A DNA stretch of 64,000 nucleotides from Candidatus Ozemobacteraceae bacterium (GCA_035373905.1 DAOSOK010000011.1:1-64000), one strand, 5' to 3'. Counted from the first letter of the stretch, positions 17,928-27,192 are shown. Notes: generated by a model not told the origin, from the letters alone. Numbers and translations are program-made.

Positions 17928-18998
17928 TTACTCCCGCAGGAACGCGCCGCAGGCGGCGGCCAGCTCGTTGCGCTCGGCGATGTCCGCCGGCCTGCCGGCG
18001 ATCTGGAGCGAATAGAGGTCCGCGACGTAGCGGATGCTGGTATTCAGGTTCGATGCGAGCATCACGGGAAGGTTCTGATAATTCGCGCCGCCCCCTGAGA
18101 TGATGACTTCCTGGATCGTGAACTCGCGAAATTTCGTCAGGAAGGATTCCATAGCTGAGAATATTTCACGGATCAGCACGGCGAAGACGCTCTTGATGAC
18201 CGTGTAGTTGTACAGGTTCTCCTGCTCCGGCGAAAACTCGGGCAGGAAGAATATCTCGTTTCGCTTGAACTGCTCGGCCTCGGTGTCGGGGACGTGGAAA
18301 TGCTTTCCGATCTGCTTGGTGAAGTCATACGCCCCGATCGGCCGGTTCACGAGGGTGCGGAGCTGGCCGTCGCGGAAGACGGCGATCGACGTCGTCTCGT
18401 TTCCGAGATGGACGAGGGAGATGTTCTTGCCGCGATTCTCGCTGGCGGTCAGGTAATGATCGATCAGGTTCGCGACGTTGAGAACGTTGATGTCGATCGT
18501 CTGCGGATTGAGGCCGGCCCGCTGGACGATGCCGCCGGCTTCGAGGAGGTTGTTCTTGATCGTCGCGACGGCGAGCGTGATCTCGTCTTCCTCCCAGGGG
18601 CCGATGGTCTGGTGGACGATATACCAGTTCTCGATGGGAAGGGGCATGATCGGGGCAAAATCTTCCCGGATCGACTCCTCCAGTTCCTTTTTCGAAAACC
18701 GGGGCGGGGCGATCATCAGATTCAGGAGCGAGGAATGGTCGGGCATCAGGACCAGCGTATCGTCGTAGGTCGATTTCGACGATGTGATGAGCTTCCTGAT
18801 CGCGTTTTCCACCGGGTGCGCATCCATGATCGGATACTCGATGAAGGCCGATGCGACATACTCGCGAGGGGAATCGACGGTCGAAATCTGCTTCAGCCGG
18901 ATATCTCCGGGTGCGGCGGAATCCAGACGCAGCAAGCGCATCTGGAAGGTTCCCAGATCGAGGACGAGGTTGCAGGCCGGCCCGCGCGTTCTCGCCAT
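17928..18998 (-). CDS. pilM: Type IV pilus assembly ATPase-fold protein PilM
   Basis: 356 residues with the actin-like (FtsA/SHS2) fold of PilM: NLVLDLGTFQMRLLRL as phosphate-1 motif, SLVHLGNETTSIAVFRDG as phosphate-2, and EVIISGGGANYQNLPVML as the adenosine motif. PilM is a cytoplasmic ring or cradle that binds the PilN tail. The usual DIGSxxVK is DLGTFQMR here, so the start of the fold is divergent. An AGGAG lies close to the ATG. The gene follows pilB by six bases. Confidence 0.85.
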   Translation of the reverse strand: MARTRGPACNLVLDLGTFQMRLLRLDSAAPGDIRLKQISTVDSPREYVASAFIEYPIMDAHPVENAIRKLITSSKSTYDDTLVLMPDHSSLLNLMIAPPRFSKKELEESIREDFAPIMPLPIENWYIVHQTIGPWEEDEITLAVATIKNNLLEAGGIVQRAGLNPQTIDINVLNVANLIDHYLTASENRGKNISLVHLGNETTSIAVFRDGQLRTLVNRPIGAYDFTKQIGKHFHVPDTEAEQFKRNEIFFLPEFSPEQENLYNYTVIKSVFAVLIREIFSAMESFLTKFREFTIQEVIISGGGANYQNLPVMLASNLNTSIRYVADLYSLQIAGRPADIAERNELAAACGAFLRE

Positions 18999-19004
18999 AT
19001 GCTC

Positions 19005-20768
19005 CTATCCCATGTTTACCAAAATGAATTCCTCGATCGGCACCTCTCCCTCGAGAACCTTGTTGAGGCAGGAATCCTGGAGGGTGGGGATCTTCTGCGA
19101 TCGCAGGTGCTTCAGGAGTGCGACGGAGGACTGGCGCTGACTGATCAGTTCCTTGAGCGCAGCGTTCACCTCGATGACCTCGAAGATGCCGGTGCGGTCG
19201 CGGAATCCGCTGTTGTTGCAGGCCTTGCAGCCGGCTCCCTTGTAGAACTTGTGGTTCTTGTACGTCTCGAAATCGAGGCCGAGCGAGGCGAGCAGATACG
19301 GCGTCGTTTCGATCTCGGTCTTGCAGCTCGGGCAGATTTTGCGCACGAGACGCTGGCCGACCAGCACGGTGAGGGCCGAGGCGAACAGATACGGGTCGAC
19401 GCCGATATTCTCGAGGCGGTTGACCGTTTCGATGGCCGAGTTCGCGTGAATCGTCGAGAAGACCATGTGGCCTGTCAGAGCGGCCTTGACCGTGATTTCC
19501 GCCGTTTCGTAATCGCGGATTTCGCCGACGAGAATGACGTCCGGGTCGAGTCGCAGAACGGCGCGCAGGCCTTTGGCGAAGGTGAGCGAGCGCGTCTCGT
19601 CGACCTTGTTCTCATGGACCTGGAGTTGGTGGACGCCGGCGATCTTGAATTCGACCGGATCTTCGATGGTGACGATCTTGATCTGGCGGCTGTTGATCAG
19701 CGAAATGCCGGAATACAGCGTGGTCGTTTTTCCGGAGCCCGTCGGACCGGCGATCAGACACAGGCCCCATGGGCGGCCGATGTTGTACTCGAACGTCCTG
19801 AGTTCCTCATCGCGGAAACCGAGGCTCTTCAACTCGAGGTTGACGCGCCCCGAGTCGAGAATGCGGATCGTGCAGTTCTGGCCGTAGATCGAAGGAAGGA
19901 TCGCGACGCGGAACTCGATCGCCTGGTTCTTCACCCGCAACTTGAAGTTGCCGTCCTGCGGCATGTACCGCTCGGTGATGTCGAGGTTCGACATGATCTT
20001 GATGCGCGAGATGATCGCCTGGTGCGCCTGCTTCTCGACCGGCATGATGTCGTAGAGGATGCCGTCGATGCGGTAGCGGACCTGGACGATGTTTTCGAAC
20101 GCTTCGATATGGATGTCGGATGCTCGCATCCGGACCGCGTCGAGGATGATCTTGTTCACGAGGGTGACGATCGCGGTCTGGTCGGATTCCCGCTTCAGGT
20201 CTTCGAGATTGACATCGCCCATGGGGGTGCCGCCGGAAGAAAGGCTCGAGTCTTCTTTGCCGAACTCGAGCTTGACGTCGCGGAGCAGGTCGTCGACGGG
20301 CACGTTCTCGAGGACGTTCGCCGGGCGGTAGATGACGTCGCTGATGATGTGGTTGATCTGGGTCTTCATCGCCAGCACCCACTTGATGAACATGTACCCC
20401 GTCGCCATCTTGATGCTGTCGAACATCTTCGTGTTCGTCGGATCGTAGATGGCGATGGTCAACGACTTCGGCTCTTTCTTGAGCGGGATGAACTTGTAGG
20501 TCTTGATCAGGTTGTCGGGAATCTGGCGGATCAGTTCCCGGTTGAGATCGACCGTGTCGAGATTGACGAACTCGATGCCGTGCTGCTGGGAAAGGCCGCG
20601 GAAGAGCGTCTCTTCGGTGAGGGCCTGCATCTCGATGAGAATCTCGCCGACCATCTTCCGGACGGACGACTGGCGCTTGAGGGCGGCTTCGAGCTGCTGG
20701 GGCGTGATGGCCCGCATCTCGATGAGGATCTCGCCGATTCGTTTTCGCTTCAGAAAGTCAGCAGACAT
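19005..20768 (-). CDS. pilB: Type IV pilus extension ATPase PilB (GspE/MshE-like)
   Basis: 587 residues. The MshEN-type N-terminus contains two near-identical half motifs, RIGEILIEMRAITPQQLE (about 10-27) and MVGEILIEMQALTEETLF (about 39-56). The ATPase core shows Walker A GPTGSGKTTT, an Asp box VTIEDPVEF, Walker B DPDVILVGEIRD and a His box FSTIHANSA. A zinc site follows with CPSC and CKAC pairs (about 475-510). It powers pilin polymerisation from the inner membrane. It heads the pilB-M-N-O-P set, behind its own promoter at 20843-20871. PilC and PilQ genes are not in the window. Confidence 0.92.
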   Translation of the reverse strand: MSADFLKRKRIGEILIEMRAITPQQLEAALKRQSSVRKMVGEILIEMQALTEETLFRGLSQQHGIEFVNLDTVDLNRELIRQIPDNLIKTYKFIPLKKEPKSLTIAIYDPTNTKMFDSIKMATGYMFIKWVLAMKTQINHIISDVIYRPANVLENVPVDDLLRDVKLEFGKEDSSLSSGGTPMGDVNLEDLKRESDQTAIVTLVNKIILDAVRMRASDIHIEAFENIVQVRYRIDGILYDIMPVEKQAHQAIISRIKIMSNLDITERYMPQDGNFKLRVKNQAIEFRVAILPSIYGQNCTIRILDSGRVNLELKSLGFRDEELRTFEYNIGRPWGLCLIAGPTGSGKTTTLYSGISLINSRQIKIVTIEDPVEFKIAGVHQLQVHENKVDETRSLTFAKGLRAVLRLDPDVILVGEIRDYETAEITVKAALTGHMVFSTIHANSAIETVNRLENIGVDPYLFASALTVLVGQRLVRKICPSCKTEIETTPYLLASLGLDFETYKNHKFYKGAGCKACNNSGFRDRTGIFEVIEVNAALKELISQRQSSVALLKHLRSQKIPTLQDSCLNKVLEGEVPIEEFILVNMG

Positions 20769-20842
20769 GGCTTCTCCAGAAAGTCTTCCTTGATTGTATC
20801 GGCAGCAGGGCCGCCTTGATTGACGATATTTTGACGATCCTC

Positions 20843-20871
20843 ATTATACGTCGAGGGTAAAGGTACATCAA
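20843..20871 (-). promoter_or_regulatory. sigma70-like promoter before pilB
   Basis: On the minus strand TTGATG (20871-20866), 17 bases and TATAAT (20848-20843). The leader to the pilB ATG is about 70 bases. This separates pilB-MNOP transcription from the prepilin genes upstream. Confidence 0.6.
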
Positions 20872-20894
20872 ACGGTTGTCCGGTGACAACAAAA

Positions 20895-21542
20895 TCAATA
20901 CTTCATCCCCGTCGAGTCGACGGCGGTGACGCCGATGAAATCGAGCGGTTTGGCGGTGCTGCCGACGTAATCCGTCGAGGCTTTCCCGTTGAAAAGAAAC
21001 TGGACCGTGTCGGTGGCTTCGCCGTCGAAGGAGGCATTGCCGTTATTGTCGATGAAGGCGAAATCCTTGTTGAAATCGAACCGGTCCGCTTCCTCCGGCA
21101 GCCCGTCATCGACGAAGAACATCGTCGACGTTCCGTAGCTCCAGTCGATGCGCGACGACGTCTCGGGATCCTCGAGGATGGGGAACGATGGGAGATATTT
21201 GAACCCGGTGCGGCGGACGACGTCGTATGCGCTCCCAGAACGCGTCACCTGAATCGGGCCGGCGATGAGTTCGAAATCCAGCGCGCTTCGAGGATTCGAA
21301 ACGATCGCCGTGCCGTTGTTGTATACGGGAACCCGGAAGGGGCCGCGGCCTTGGTCGCCCCGGAAATCGTTCAAAACCTTGCGGAAATTCGCGAGATTCT
21401 GCTTCAGGGTGGAACGGCGGGCATCCCTGATATAGTCGCCGTAATAGGGGACGGCGATGCCCGTCAGGATCGTGATGATGAGTACGACCATGACGAGCTC
21501 TATCAGGGTGAAGCCGGCCTTGCTCTGCAATATCCTGCTCAT
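20895..21542 (-). CDS. Type IV prepilin-like protein 1
   Basis: 215 residues. AGGAGG precedes the start. A class III signal KAGFTLIELVMVVLIITI, with cleavage after the Gly before FTLIEL and Glu at mature position 5, is diagnostic of prepilin or pseudopilin. The hydrophobic helix is followed by a globular domain of about 180 residues. The C-terminus reads GVTAVDSTGMKY, related to the ends of the two neighbouring prepilins. Glu5 is present, so it can be built into a pilus or pseudopilus. It could be a major pilin or a minor one; three in a row suggest minor pilins that form the tip complex. Confidence 0.88.
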   Translation of the reverse strand: MSRILQSKAGFTLIELVMVVLIITILTGIAVPYYGDYIRDARRSTLKQNLANFRKVLNDFRGDQGRGPFRVPVYNNGTAIVSNPRSALDFELIAGPIQVTRSGSAYDVVRRTGFKYLPSFPILEDPETSSRIDWSYGTSTMFFVDDGLPEEADRFDFNKDFAFIDNNGNASFDGEATDTVQFLFNGKASTDYVGSTAKPLDFIGVTAVDSTGMKY

Positions 21543-21570
21543 GGGTCCTCCTGGTCTGTGGGGTGCTGTC

Positions 21571-22116
21571 TTACCAGTCCGCGTAGTTGGTGCCGTCGAG
21601 GGCGGTCACGAAGCCGCGTCGGATCGTCGTGTCGGTCGCCGGGGAGACGTCGTAGACGCCGATGCCGCCTGACTGGGCAACCACGCCGTTGCTGACGAGC
21701 GAAACCTCCGTGCCGGAGGCATACCATTCCAGCCAGGTGGGGTTGCCGATGAACGGGTCTTCGTCGACCCTGTCTATATATGGGCGCGGATAGAATGTGA
21801 TCACCGGGTTCGACGCGACGTCGTAGACCGGAAACGGCTTCGCCTGCGTCAGCGACAGAATGCTGGGCGGGTAGAGGCGGAAGTCGGGGATGTTGATCAT
21901 CGCCGTCTGGCCGAGTTGCCGGATGACGGCGGCTTCGCAGTCGCGTCGCCATTGAGATATAGCCGTGCGTATTTTTTGGAGGTTGTTCTGGAGTTCCGCC
22001 TCCTTGAGGCGGACGAATGCCACTTCCGCGAACGGGACCGCTCCGAAGGAGACGATGCCGATGATCATGATCACGATCATCATTTCGACTAGGGTCAGGC
22101 CGGCGCGTCGTTTCAT
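21571..22116 (-). CDS. Type IV prepilin-like protein 2
   Basis: 181 residues. The N-terminus MKRRAGLTLVEMMIVIMIIG has a very short leader, Gly at -1 and Glu at +5. It has a predicted alpha-helix followed by a globular domain. The C-terminus is FVTALDGTNYADW, closely like that of prepilin 3. It starts six bases after the stop of prepilin 3, so the two are coupled. Confidence 0.87.
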   Translation of the reverse strand: MKRRAGLTLVEMMIVIMIIGIVSFGAVPFAEVAFVRLKEAELQNNLQKIRTAISQWRRDCEAAVIRQLGQTAMINIPDFRLYPPSILSLTQAKPFPVYDVASNPVITFYPRPYIDRVDEDPFIGNPTWLEWYASGTEVSLVSNGVVAQSGGIGVYDVSPATDTTIRRGFVTALDGTNYADW

Positions 22117-22122
22117 GTCGGA

Positions 22123-22776
22123 TCACCAGTCGTCCGTGTTCGTGCCGTCGATCGCCATGCCGGCTCCGCGGGAAACGATGTTCTTCACGCCCGTCGCCTG
22201 GAGGCTTTCCCATGTCGCGGAATCGGTGGCGGCCGTGAGGACGCTGGAATTCAGGGCGCCGGCGTAAACGGCAGGGACGAATTCCCAGCGGGCGTTGGGA
22301 TACCAGCCCACGAACGGGTGGGGCGGGATGTTCCTGAGGAAAACGCGATCGATCGTGACCGTCGCCGTTCCGGTCGTTCCGGTCGCGACGTCGAAGGTGA
22401 CGCCGATCGGGGCTCTTCCGGTGAGAGAGGCCGGGGAAAAGGGCAGGTCGAGGCCGTGATCGACCAGATACCTGATGCCGCTGGCGAGAGCCGCGTCCCG
22501 CGTTTCCTGCGTTTCGGTGGCGTTGTTGATCGCGTTGGCGAGCTTGTTGAGAACATGGACGCGGTAACCCTGATTGAAGGTGCGGTTGGCGAGCGCGATG
22601 GGACAACCGTAGATGGCCCCCCGCACGTTGTCGAGAATCTGCCTGAGCCGGTTCTCCTTCTCGCGTTGCTGGATGATCTGGTAGACGGGGAAGGTCACGG
22701 CCGCGATCAGCACGACGATCGTGCTGGCGACCATGATCTCGACGAGCGTGACGCCGCGCCTTCCCGACATCTTCAT
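22123..22776 (-). CDS. Type IV prepilin-like protein 3
   Basis: 217 residues. The N-terminus MKMSGRRGVTLVEIMVASTI has Gly at -1 and Glu at +5, with a hydrophobic helix to about residue 30. The globular part contains ATGTTGTATVTIDRVF. The C-terminus is GMAIDGTNTDDW, matching the motif of prepilin 2. It is the first of the three prepilin genes, 13 bases after the ctpA stop. Confidence 0.87.
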   Translation of the reverse strand: MKMSGRRGVTLVEIMVASTIVVLIAAVTFPVYQIIQQREKENRLRQILDNVRGAIYGCPIALANRTFNQGYRVHVLNKLANAINNATETQETRDAALASGIRYLVDHGLDLPFSPASLTGRAPIGVTFDVATGTTGTATVTIDRVFLRNIPPHPFVGWYPNARWEFVPAVYAGALNSSVLTAATDSATWESLQATGVKNIVSRGAGMAIDGTNTDDW

Positions 22777-22789
22777 CGCGTGCGCCGGT

Positions 22790-24163
22790 TTACTGCCTGA
22801 GACCGTTGAAGATCTCGGTCGACTTGAGCACGTCGACGGCCCGCTGAAGCTGCGTGTCGTACCGATTGATCACGTAATACTGGATGCTGCCCTTGGAGAG
22901 GCTGTCCGGGGGCTCGATGAAGCCGCTGGGCGTGGCGATCGCAGCGGAGGAAGACGCCGGGAAGGTGCCGCTGGCGAGTTCGGCCGTCAGCGTGGCCTGG
23001 GCGGGCGTCTTCTGCTGCTTTTCTTCGGCTTCGATGGTCTTGGCGATCTCCTCGCGCTCGGCTTCGGATATCTTCGGGAGCTCGACGTCTATATCGGGCT
23101 CTATACCCTTCTTGTGGATGTTGACGCCGGAGGGGGTGTAGTAGAGCGCGGTCGTCAGCGCCATCGCCGACCCGTCGTTCAGGGAGATGACCGTCTGCAC
23201 CGAACCCTTGCCGAACGATTTGCGGCCGATCAGGAGGCCGCGCTTGTTGTCCTTGATCGCGCCGGCCACGATCTCGGAAGCCGAGGCGGAACCTTCGTTG
23301 ATCAGCACGACGAGGGGTAGGAGGGGATGCGACTGGAAGAACGAGCTGTACGTGCTTTTTTCGCCGTCGCGGCTCTTGATCGAGACGATATCGCCCTTGG
23401 GGATGAACTTGCGCCCGACCTCGACGGCCGCCGTCAGCAGACCGCCCGGATTGTTGCGCAGATCGAGAATGATCGAGGAGACTTTCTCTTTCTCGAGGGC
23501 GATCAGCGCCTTCTCGAGATCCTCTGCAGAGGTCTGGATGAACTGCGTCAGCCTGATGTAGCCGATGTTCGGCTTGATGACCCAGAACTTGATGCTCGGA
23601 ATCTTGATGATCTCGCGGATGAGGGTGTAATCCTTCGCCTCTTTGTCGCCTTCGCGGATCACGTTGATGGTGACCTTCGTGCCTTCGGGGCCGCGGAGAA
23701 GCTTGACGGCGTCGTGAAGGGCGATATCGGCGACGTCCTTCCCGTCGATCTTGAGGATCATGTCGCCGGCCTTGATGCCGGCACGGAAGGCGGGCGTGTC
23801 TTCAATCGGGGAGATGACCGTCAGCACCTTGTTCTTGACGGTGATGACGATCCCGAGACCGCCGAACTCGCCCTGCGTCTCGGTCTGCATCTCCTTGAAC
23901 GCCTTGGGCTCCATGAACCGCGTGTACGGATCGTCCAGCGTGCCGAGCATGCCTTCGATCGCGCCGTAGATCATCTTCTGCTCGTCGACATTCTCGTCGA
24001 CGTAATCGGACTTGATGAGCTCCATCACCTTGCGTATCAGGTCGACCGATTTGAAGTAGGTGATGTCGGTCGATGTCGCCCCGGCCATACCTGCGAAGAC
24101 GAGGACCAGCAGGGCGATGAGCGGAACGGCCACGATCAGGTGACGGGATGAGGAACGATTCAT
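22790..24163 (-). CDS. ctpA: C-terminal processing peptidase (S41 family, CtpA/Prc)
   Basis: 457 residues. A signal peptide or anchor lies at 10-28 (VAVPLIALLVLVFAGMAGA). The PDZ domain spans about 85-180. The S41 catalytic domain has Ser in GSASASEIVAGAIKD (about 290) and the general-base Lys in GRKSFGKGSVQT (about 315). The C-terminus is rich in Glu, Lys and Ala. CtpA enzymes cut periplasmic proteins near their C-termini and often control murein hydrolases. The position next to envC fits that. GAAGGAG lies six bases before the ATG. Confidence 0.92.
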   Translation of the reverse strand: MNRSSSRHLIVAVPLIALLVLVFAGMAGATSTDITYFKSVDLIRKVMELIKSDYVDENVDEQKMIYGAIEGMLGTLDDPYTRFMEPKAFKEMQTETQGEFGGLGIVITVKNKVLTVISPIEDTPAFRAGIKAGDMILKIDGKDVADIALHDAVKLLRGPEGTKVTINVIREGDKEAKDYTLIREIIKIPSIKFWVIKPNIGYIRLTQFIQTSAEDLEKALIALEKEKVSSIILDLRNNPGGLLTAAVEVGRKFIPKGDIVSIKSRDGEKSTYSSFFQSHPLLPLVVLINEGSASASEIVAGAIKDNKRGLLIGRKSFGKGSVQTVISLNDGSAMALTTALYYTPSGVNIHKKGIEPDIDVELPKISEAEREEIAKTIEAEEKQQKTPAQATLTAELASGTFPASSSAAIATPSGFIEPPDSLSKGSIQYYVINRYDTQLQRAVDVLKSTEIFNGLRQ

Positions 24164-24298
24164 GGATGACTCCTTCGATTTCCGTGCAACAACGCATTCC
24201 TGCCAAGACGACAGGATTGCGAGAGTTTACCATATGAGGGACAAGAAGGAAAAGAGAATAACGCGATCCACTATCGGGAACGGGGCATTCCCGGGTGG

Positions 24299-25579
24299 TC
24301 AACGGATTTTCGGGAGATGGGCGAGCGGGTCGACGTTCTTGCCGGCGAATCGGATCTCGAAATGGAGCCGGTTCTGACTGACGCCGAAAATCCGACCGAT
24401 CACGTCGCCGGCGTCGACGATTTCGCCGAGGCCGACCCAGACATCGTCCAACCGTCCGTAAACGGTCGAGAAGCCTTGCTTGTGGCTGATGATGACGATG
24501 TTGCCGAACTGGCCGACGGGGCCCTTGAACTGGACCTTGCCGCGGGCCGAGGCGAGCACTTCCGTTTCCCCCGTGACGACGAGTTCGAGAGCGGGAGGAG
24601 CCGCGCCGGTGGAGCTCTCGAAACTGAGCCCTTCGACATTCCGGAGCGGCCATCGGAATCGGCCGGTCGTCGCGCCGTCGTCATTCCCGATGTTCGAGGG
24701 AACTGCCGCCCCGGAGGCCGAAAACGCCGGCGGGGGAGGGGAGGGGCGGCTTTTCCGGAGGTGCTGCGAAGGCGGCTGGGCATCGAGTGCCCGGTCGACC
24801 GAGTCCGGATCCTGCAGCCGCTCGGTCTCGATTTTCGCGACTTCCTGTTCCAGTTCTCCGAGGCTTTTCTTCAGCTTTTTCTGGCGGGCGAGGAACACTT
24901 TTCGCTCGAGAAGCAGCGTCTGCAGCATCGCGGAGAGCGAGCTTCCCTCGACGACGAGCGCTTCACGGTTCTTCATCGTCTGCGCCGCGAGTTCCTCGAG
25001 CCGGGCCTGTTTGTCCCTGAGAGCGGCAGCATCACGCTCGAGTTGTTCGCTCCTGGCATTCAGTTCGGCCAGAAGCGCCCGGTCGCCCTGAAGGAGATGA
25101 CGAACCATCTCATACCGGCTGATGAACGCATTGAGGTCGCGCGCCGAGAAGATGCTCGAGAAGAGCGTGCTCTGGCGGACCCGGTGGAGATGAACGAGCC
25201 TGCCGCGGAACCTCCGGCGGATGTCACCCATGCGGCGCTGACCGTCGTCGATCGCCTTCCTGAGACCGTCGATCTGCGTGGTGATGCGGGCGGACTCGCT
25301 GGCGATCGAGTCGAGGCTTCCCTGGATCTCGGCGATGCGGGCCTGCTGGCGGCTGATTTTTTCCTCGAGGCGTCTCACGTGGCCCCGGGTGTCTCGCACC
25401 TTCACGTCGAGATACTCGATCTGGAGGCGTACGGAGTCGAGTTCGGAGCGCAGGGACTCGATCCGGTTCCGCTCTTTTCCGAGACGTTCCGGGGAGAACG
25501 TGACGGCGGCCGGGGCCGGTCCGGCGATGAGGAACAGGAGCAGTGCTGTTCCGGCCGCTGCGATCGTGGTGCGGCTCAT
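24299..25579 (-). CDS. envC: EnvC-like murein hydrolase activator with degenerate LytM (M23) domain
   Basis: 426 residues. A signal peptide (about 1-24) is followed by a long coiled coil (about 30-240), a Pro/Ser linker and a C-terminal LytM domain (about 300-420). In active M23 enzymes the first motif is HxxxD and another is YAHL. Here neither His nor Asp is found in the first position, and the second reads VYGRL, so only SHKQG and LHFEIRF remain. This is what is expected of EnvC, which activates amidases and does not cut murein itself. The ATG overlaps the ftsX stop (ATGA). FtsEX is known to recruit EnvC through the coiled coil, so the three genes form one functional unit. Confidence 0.88.
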   Translation of the reverse strand: MSRTTIAAAGTALLLFLIAGPAPAAVTFSPERLGKERNRIESLRSELDSVRLQIEYLDVKVRDTRGHVRRLEEKISRQQARIAEIQGSLDSIASESARITTQIDGLRKAIDDGQRRMGDIRRRFRGRLVHLHRVRQSTLFSSIFSARDLNAFISRYEMVRHLLQGDRALLAELNARSEQLERDAAALRDKQARLEELAAQTMKNREALVVEGSSLSAMLQTLLLERKVFLARQKKLKKSLGELEQEVAKIETERLQDPDSVDRALDAQPPSQHLRKSRPSPPPPAFSASGAAVPSNIGNDDGATTGRFRWPLRNVEGLSFESSTGAAPPALELVVTGETEVLASARGKVQFKGPVGQFGNIVIISHKQGFSTVYGRLDDVWVGLGEIVDAGDVIGRIFGVSQNRLHFEIRFAGKNVDPLAHLPKIR

Positions 25580-26478
25580 GAAGGTTCGCGGCAGAAAGAG
25601 TTGAGATCACGCAACGAGAGCAGACTGCCGGAGATGCCGAGAACGATGCCCATCATCGTCAGCTTGACGGAGAGCTTGAGCAGATAGCCGAAGCCGACCT
25701 GGATGGCGAAAAACGGCACGAGCACGGCCAGCCGGGCGAGAATGAACTGGTAGCTCAGGAAAAGCATCAGCGACGCAAGTATAGCTCCTGCTATTCCCTG
25801 GATGACGCCTTCGATCACAAAGGGCCATCGGATGAACCAGTTGGTGGCGCCGACGAGTTTCATGATGACGATCTCTTCCCGGCGCATGTAGAGCGTCAGG
25901 CGGACGGTATTGTACACGATGAACAGTGACGCAAGACCGAGGAGCAGGATGACGAGCATGCTGCCGAGCCAGATCAGTTCCGAGAGTCCCTGGAACTGGC
26001 GGTAGGCGTCTTCCCCGTAGCTGACGCTTTCGATGGGGGAAAGGCCTTTCAGCTTGGTCAGCAGCGGCTGGAGATCGTGACTGCCCCGCATCTTGATGCG
26101 GATGGTGGGCGGGAGCGGGTTCGATTCGCTTGCCAGGCCGATCTGAAGAAGGTCGCGGTCGGACGCGTCGGAAAACAGCTCGCGCAGCGCCGCTTCCGGC
26201 CAGACGATCTCGGCGCGCTCGACCTCTTCGAACTCCGTGAGGCGCAACTTGAGAGCGTTGACGTCGGCGTGGGACGCTTCAGGGGCGAGAAAGGCGGTGA
26301 CGAGCGATTCCTGCTGGAGGCGGTGCAGAAAGCCTTCGGTGGTCGTGGCGGCGAGGAGGAAGGTGCCCATCAGCAGCAGCGTCACGGCGATCGTCGAGAC
26401 GGTGATGAACGTCATCAGGCCGGCACGCCGGCAACTGGTGACGGCCTCGGTGAGGAAAAAAGAGAGAGAGGCGAGCAT
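25576..26478 (-). CDS. ftsX: Cell-division ABC transporter permease FtsX
   Basis: 300 residues. A first membrane segment (TFITVSTIAVTLLLMGTFLLA) is followed by an extracytoplasmic domain of about 120 residues and three further membrane segments. The loop after TM2 is YMRREEIVIMKLVGATNWFIRWPF, the conserved FtsX/MacB motif (split here as MKLVGATNWFIRWPF). It transmits FtsE ATP hydrolysis to EnvC in the periplasm. Its ribosome binding site lies in a hairpin (26485-26501), so translation may depend on ftsE. Confidence 0.9.
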   Translation of the reverse strand: MLASLSFFLTEAVTSCRRAGLMTFITVSTIAVTLLLMGTFLLAATTTEGFLHRLQQESLVTAFLAPEASHADVNALKLRLTEFEEVERAEIVWPEAALRELFSDASDRDLLQIGLASESNPLPPTIRIKMRGSHDLQPLLTKLKGLSPIESVSYGEDAYRQFQGLSELIWLGSMLVILLLGLASLFIVYNTVRLTLYMRREEIVIMKLVGATNWFIRWPFVIEGVIQGIAGAILASLMLFLSYQFILARLAVLVPFFAIQVGFGYLLKLSVKLTMMGIVLGISGSLLSLRDLNSFCREPS

Positions 26479-26484
26479 CAGGCG

Positions 26485-26501
26485 CGCTCCCGCCGGGAGC
26501 G
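26485..26501 (-). promoter_or_regulatory. Hairpin covering the ftsX ribosome binding site
   Basis: A perfect 7-base-pair stem (CGCTCCC/GGGAGCG) with a 3-base loop lies between the ftsE stop and the ftsX ATG at 26478. On the mRNA the 3' arm contains GGGAG, the only good Shine-Dalgarno, eight bases before the ATG. Ribosomes finishing ftsE (stop at 26509) would open it. Confidence 0.5.
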
Positions 26502-26508
26502 GGGGACG

Positions 26509-27192
26509 TCATTCGTAGGCATAGGTGCCTCCCGGTTCGTCTTTGATGATGCGCCCCTCGACCAGCGCCACGACGCGCTTTCTCAGCTTGTTCACGAGGT
26601 TGTGGTTGTGGGTCGCCATGATGATCGTCGTGCCTCGGGAATTGATTTCGAGGAACAACTGCATGATCTCGTAGGAAATCATCGGGTCGAGGTTGCCCGT
26701 CGGCTCGTCGGTGATCAGGATCAGCGGATTGTTGACGAGGGCGCGCGCGATGCAGACGCGCTGCTGCTCGCCGCCCGAAAGCTCGTCGGGGAACATGCGC
26801 CGCTTGTGCGAGAGGCCGACCTGCTCGAGCGCCTCCTGGACGCGCGCCTGGATGATGTTGTCGGGCGTGCCGAGCACGCGAAGGCCGAAGGCGACGTTCT
26901 CGGAGACGGTGCGGCGCTGGAGGAGCTGGAAATCCTGGAGGACGATGCCCATGTTTCGCCGGAGAAACGGGACGCGCGACTCGGGCATATCGGAGACGTC
27001 TTTGCCGTCGATGATCAAGTGCCCTTCGGTCGGGAGCTCCTCGCGGAACAGCAGGCGCAGGAACGTGCTCTTGCCGGCGCCGCTCGGGCCGACGAGAAAC
27101 ACGAAGTCGCCGCGCGGCACCGACAGGGAAACGTTGTTCAAGGCCCTGACGCCGTTCGGGTAGATTTTCGTGACGTTCTGCAGTTCGATCAT
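26509..27192 (-). CDS. ftsE: Cell-division ABC transporter ATPase FtsE
   Basis: 227 residues with Walker A GPSGAGKST, signature LSGGEQQR, Walker B LILITDEPTGNLDP and a switch His in MATHNHNLV. Length and the MIELQNVTKIYPNGVRALNNV opening segment (MIELQNVTKIYPNG) are typical of FtsE. It couples ATP hydrolysis to septal murein hydrolysis through FtsX and EnvC. It is the first gene of the minus-strand run, and is divergent from pilT. Confidence 0.92.
   Translation of the reverse strand: MIELQNVTKIYPNGVRALNNVSLSVPRGDFVFLVGPSGAGKSTFLRLLFREELPTEGHLIIDGKDVSDMPESRVPFLRRNMGIVLQDFQLLQRRTVSENVAFGLRVLGTPDNIIQARVQEALEQVGLSHKRRMFPDELSGGEQQRVCIARALVNNPLILITDEPTGNLDPMISYEIMQLFLEINSRGTTIIMATHNHNLVNKLRKRVVALVEGRIIKDEPGGTYAYE

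Noticed and set aside
18294..20819. Open frame of 841 codons on the plus strand
   Set aside because: It is antisense to pilM and pilB, and its composition (Asp/Arg/Val-rich) is that of a shadow frame.
24278..24296. CGGGAA...TTCCCG hairpin after envC
   Set aside because: The stem is only six bases and no T-tract follows, so I do not call a terminator.
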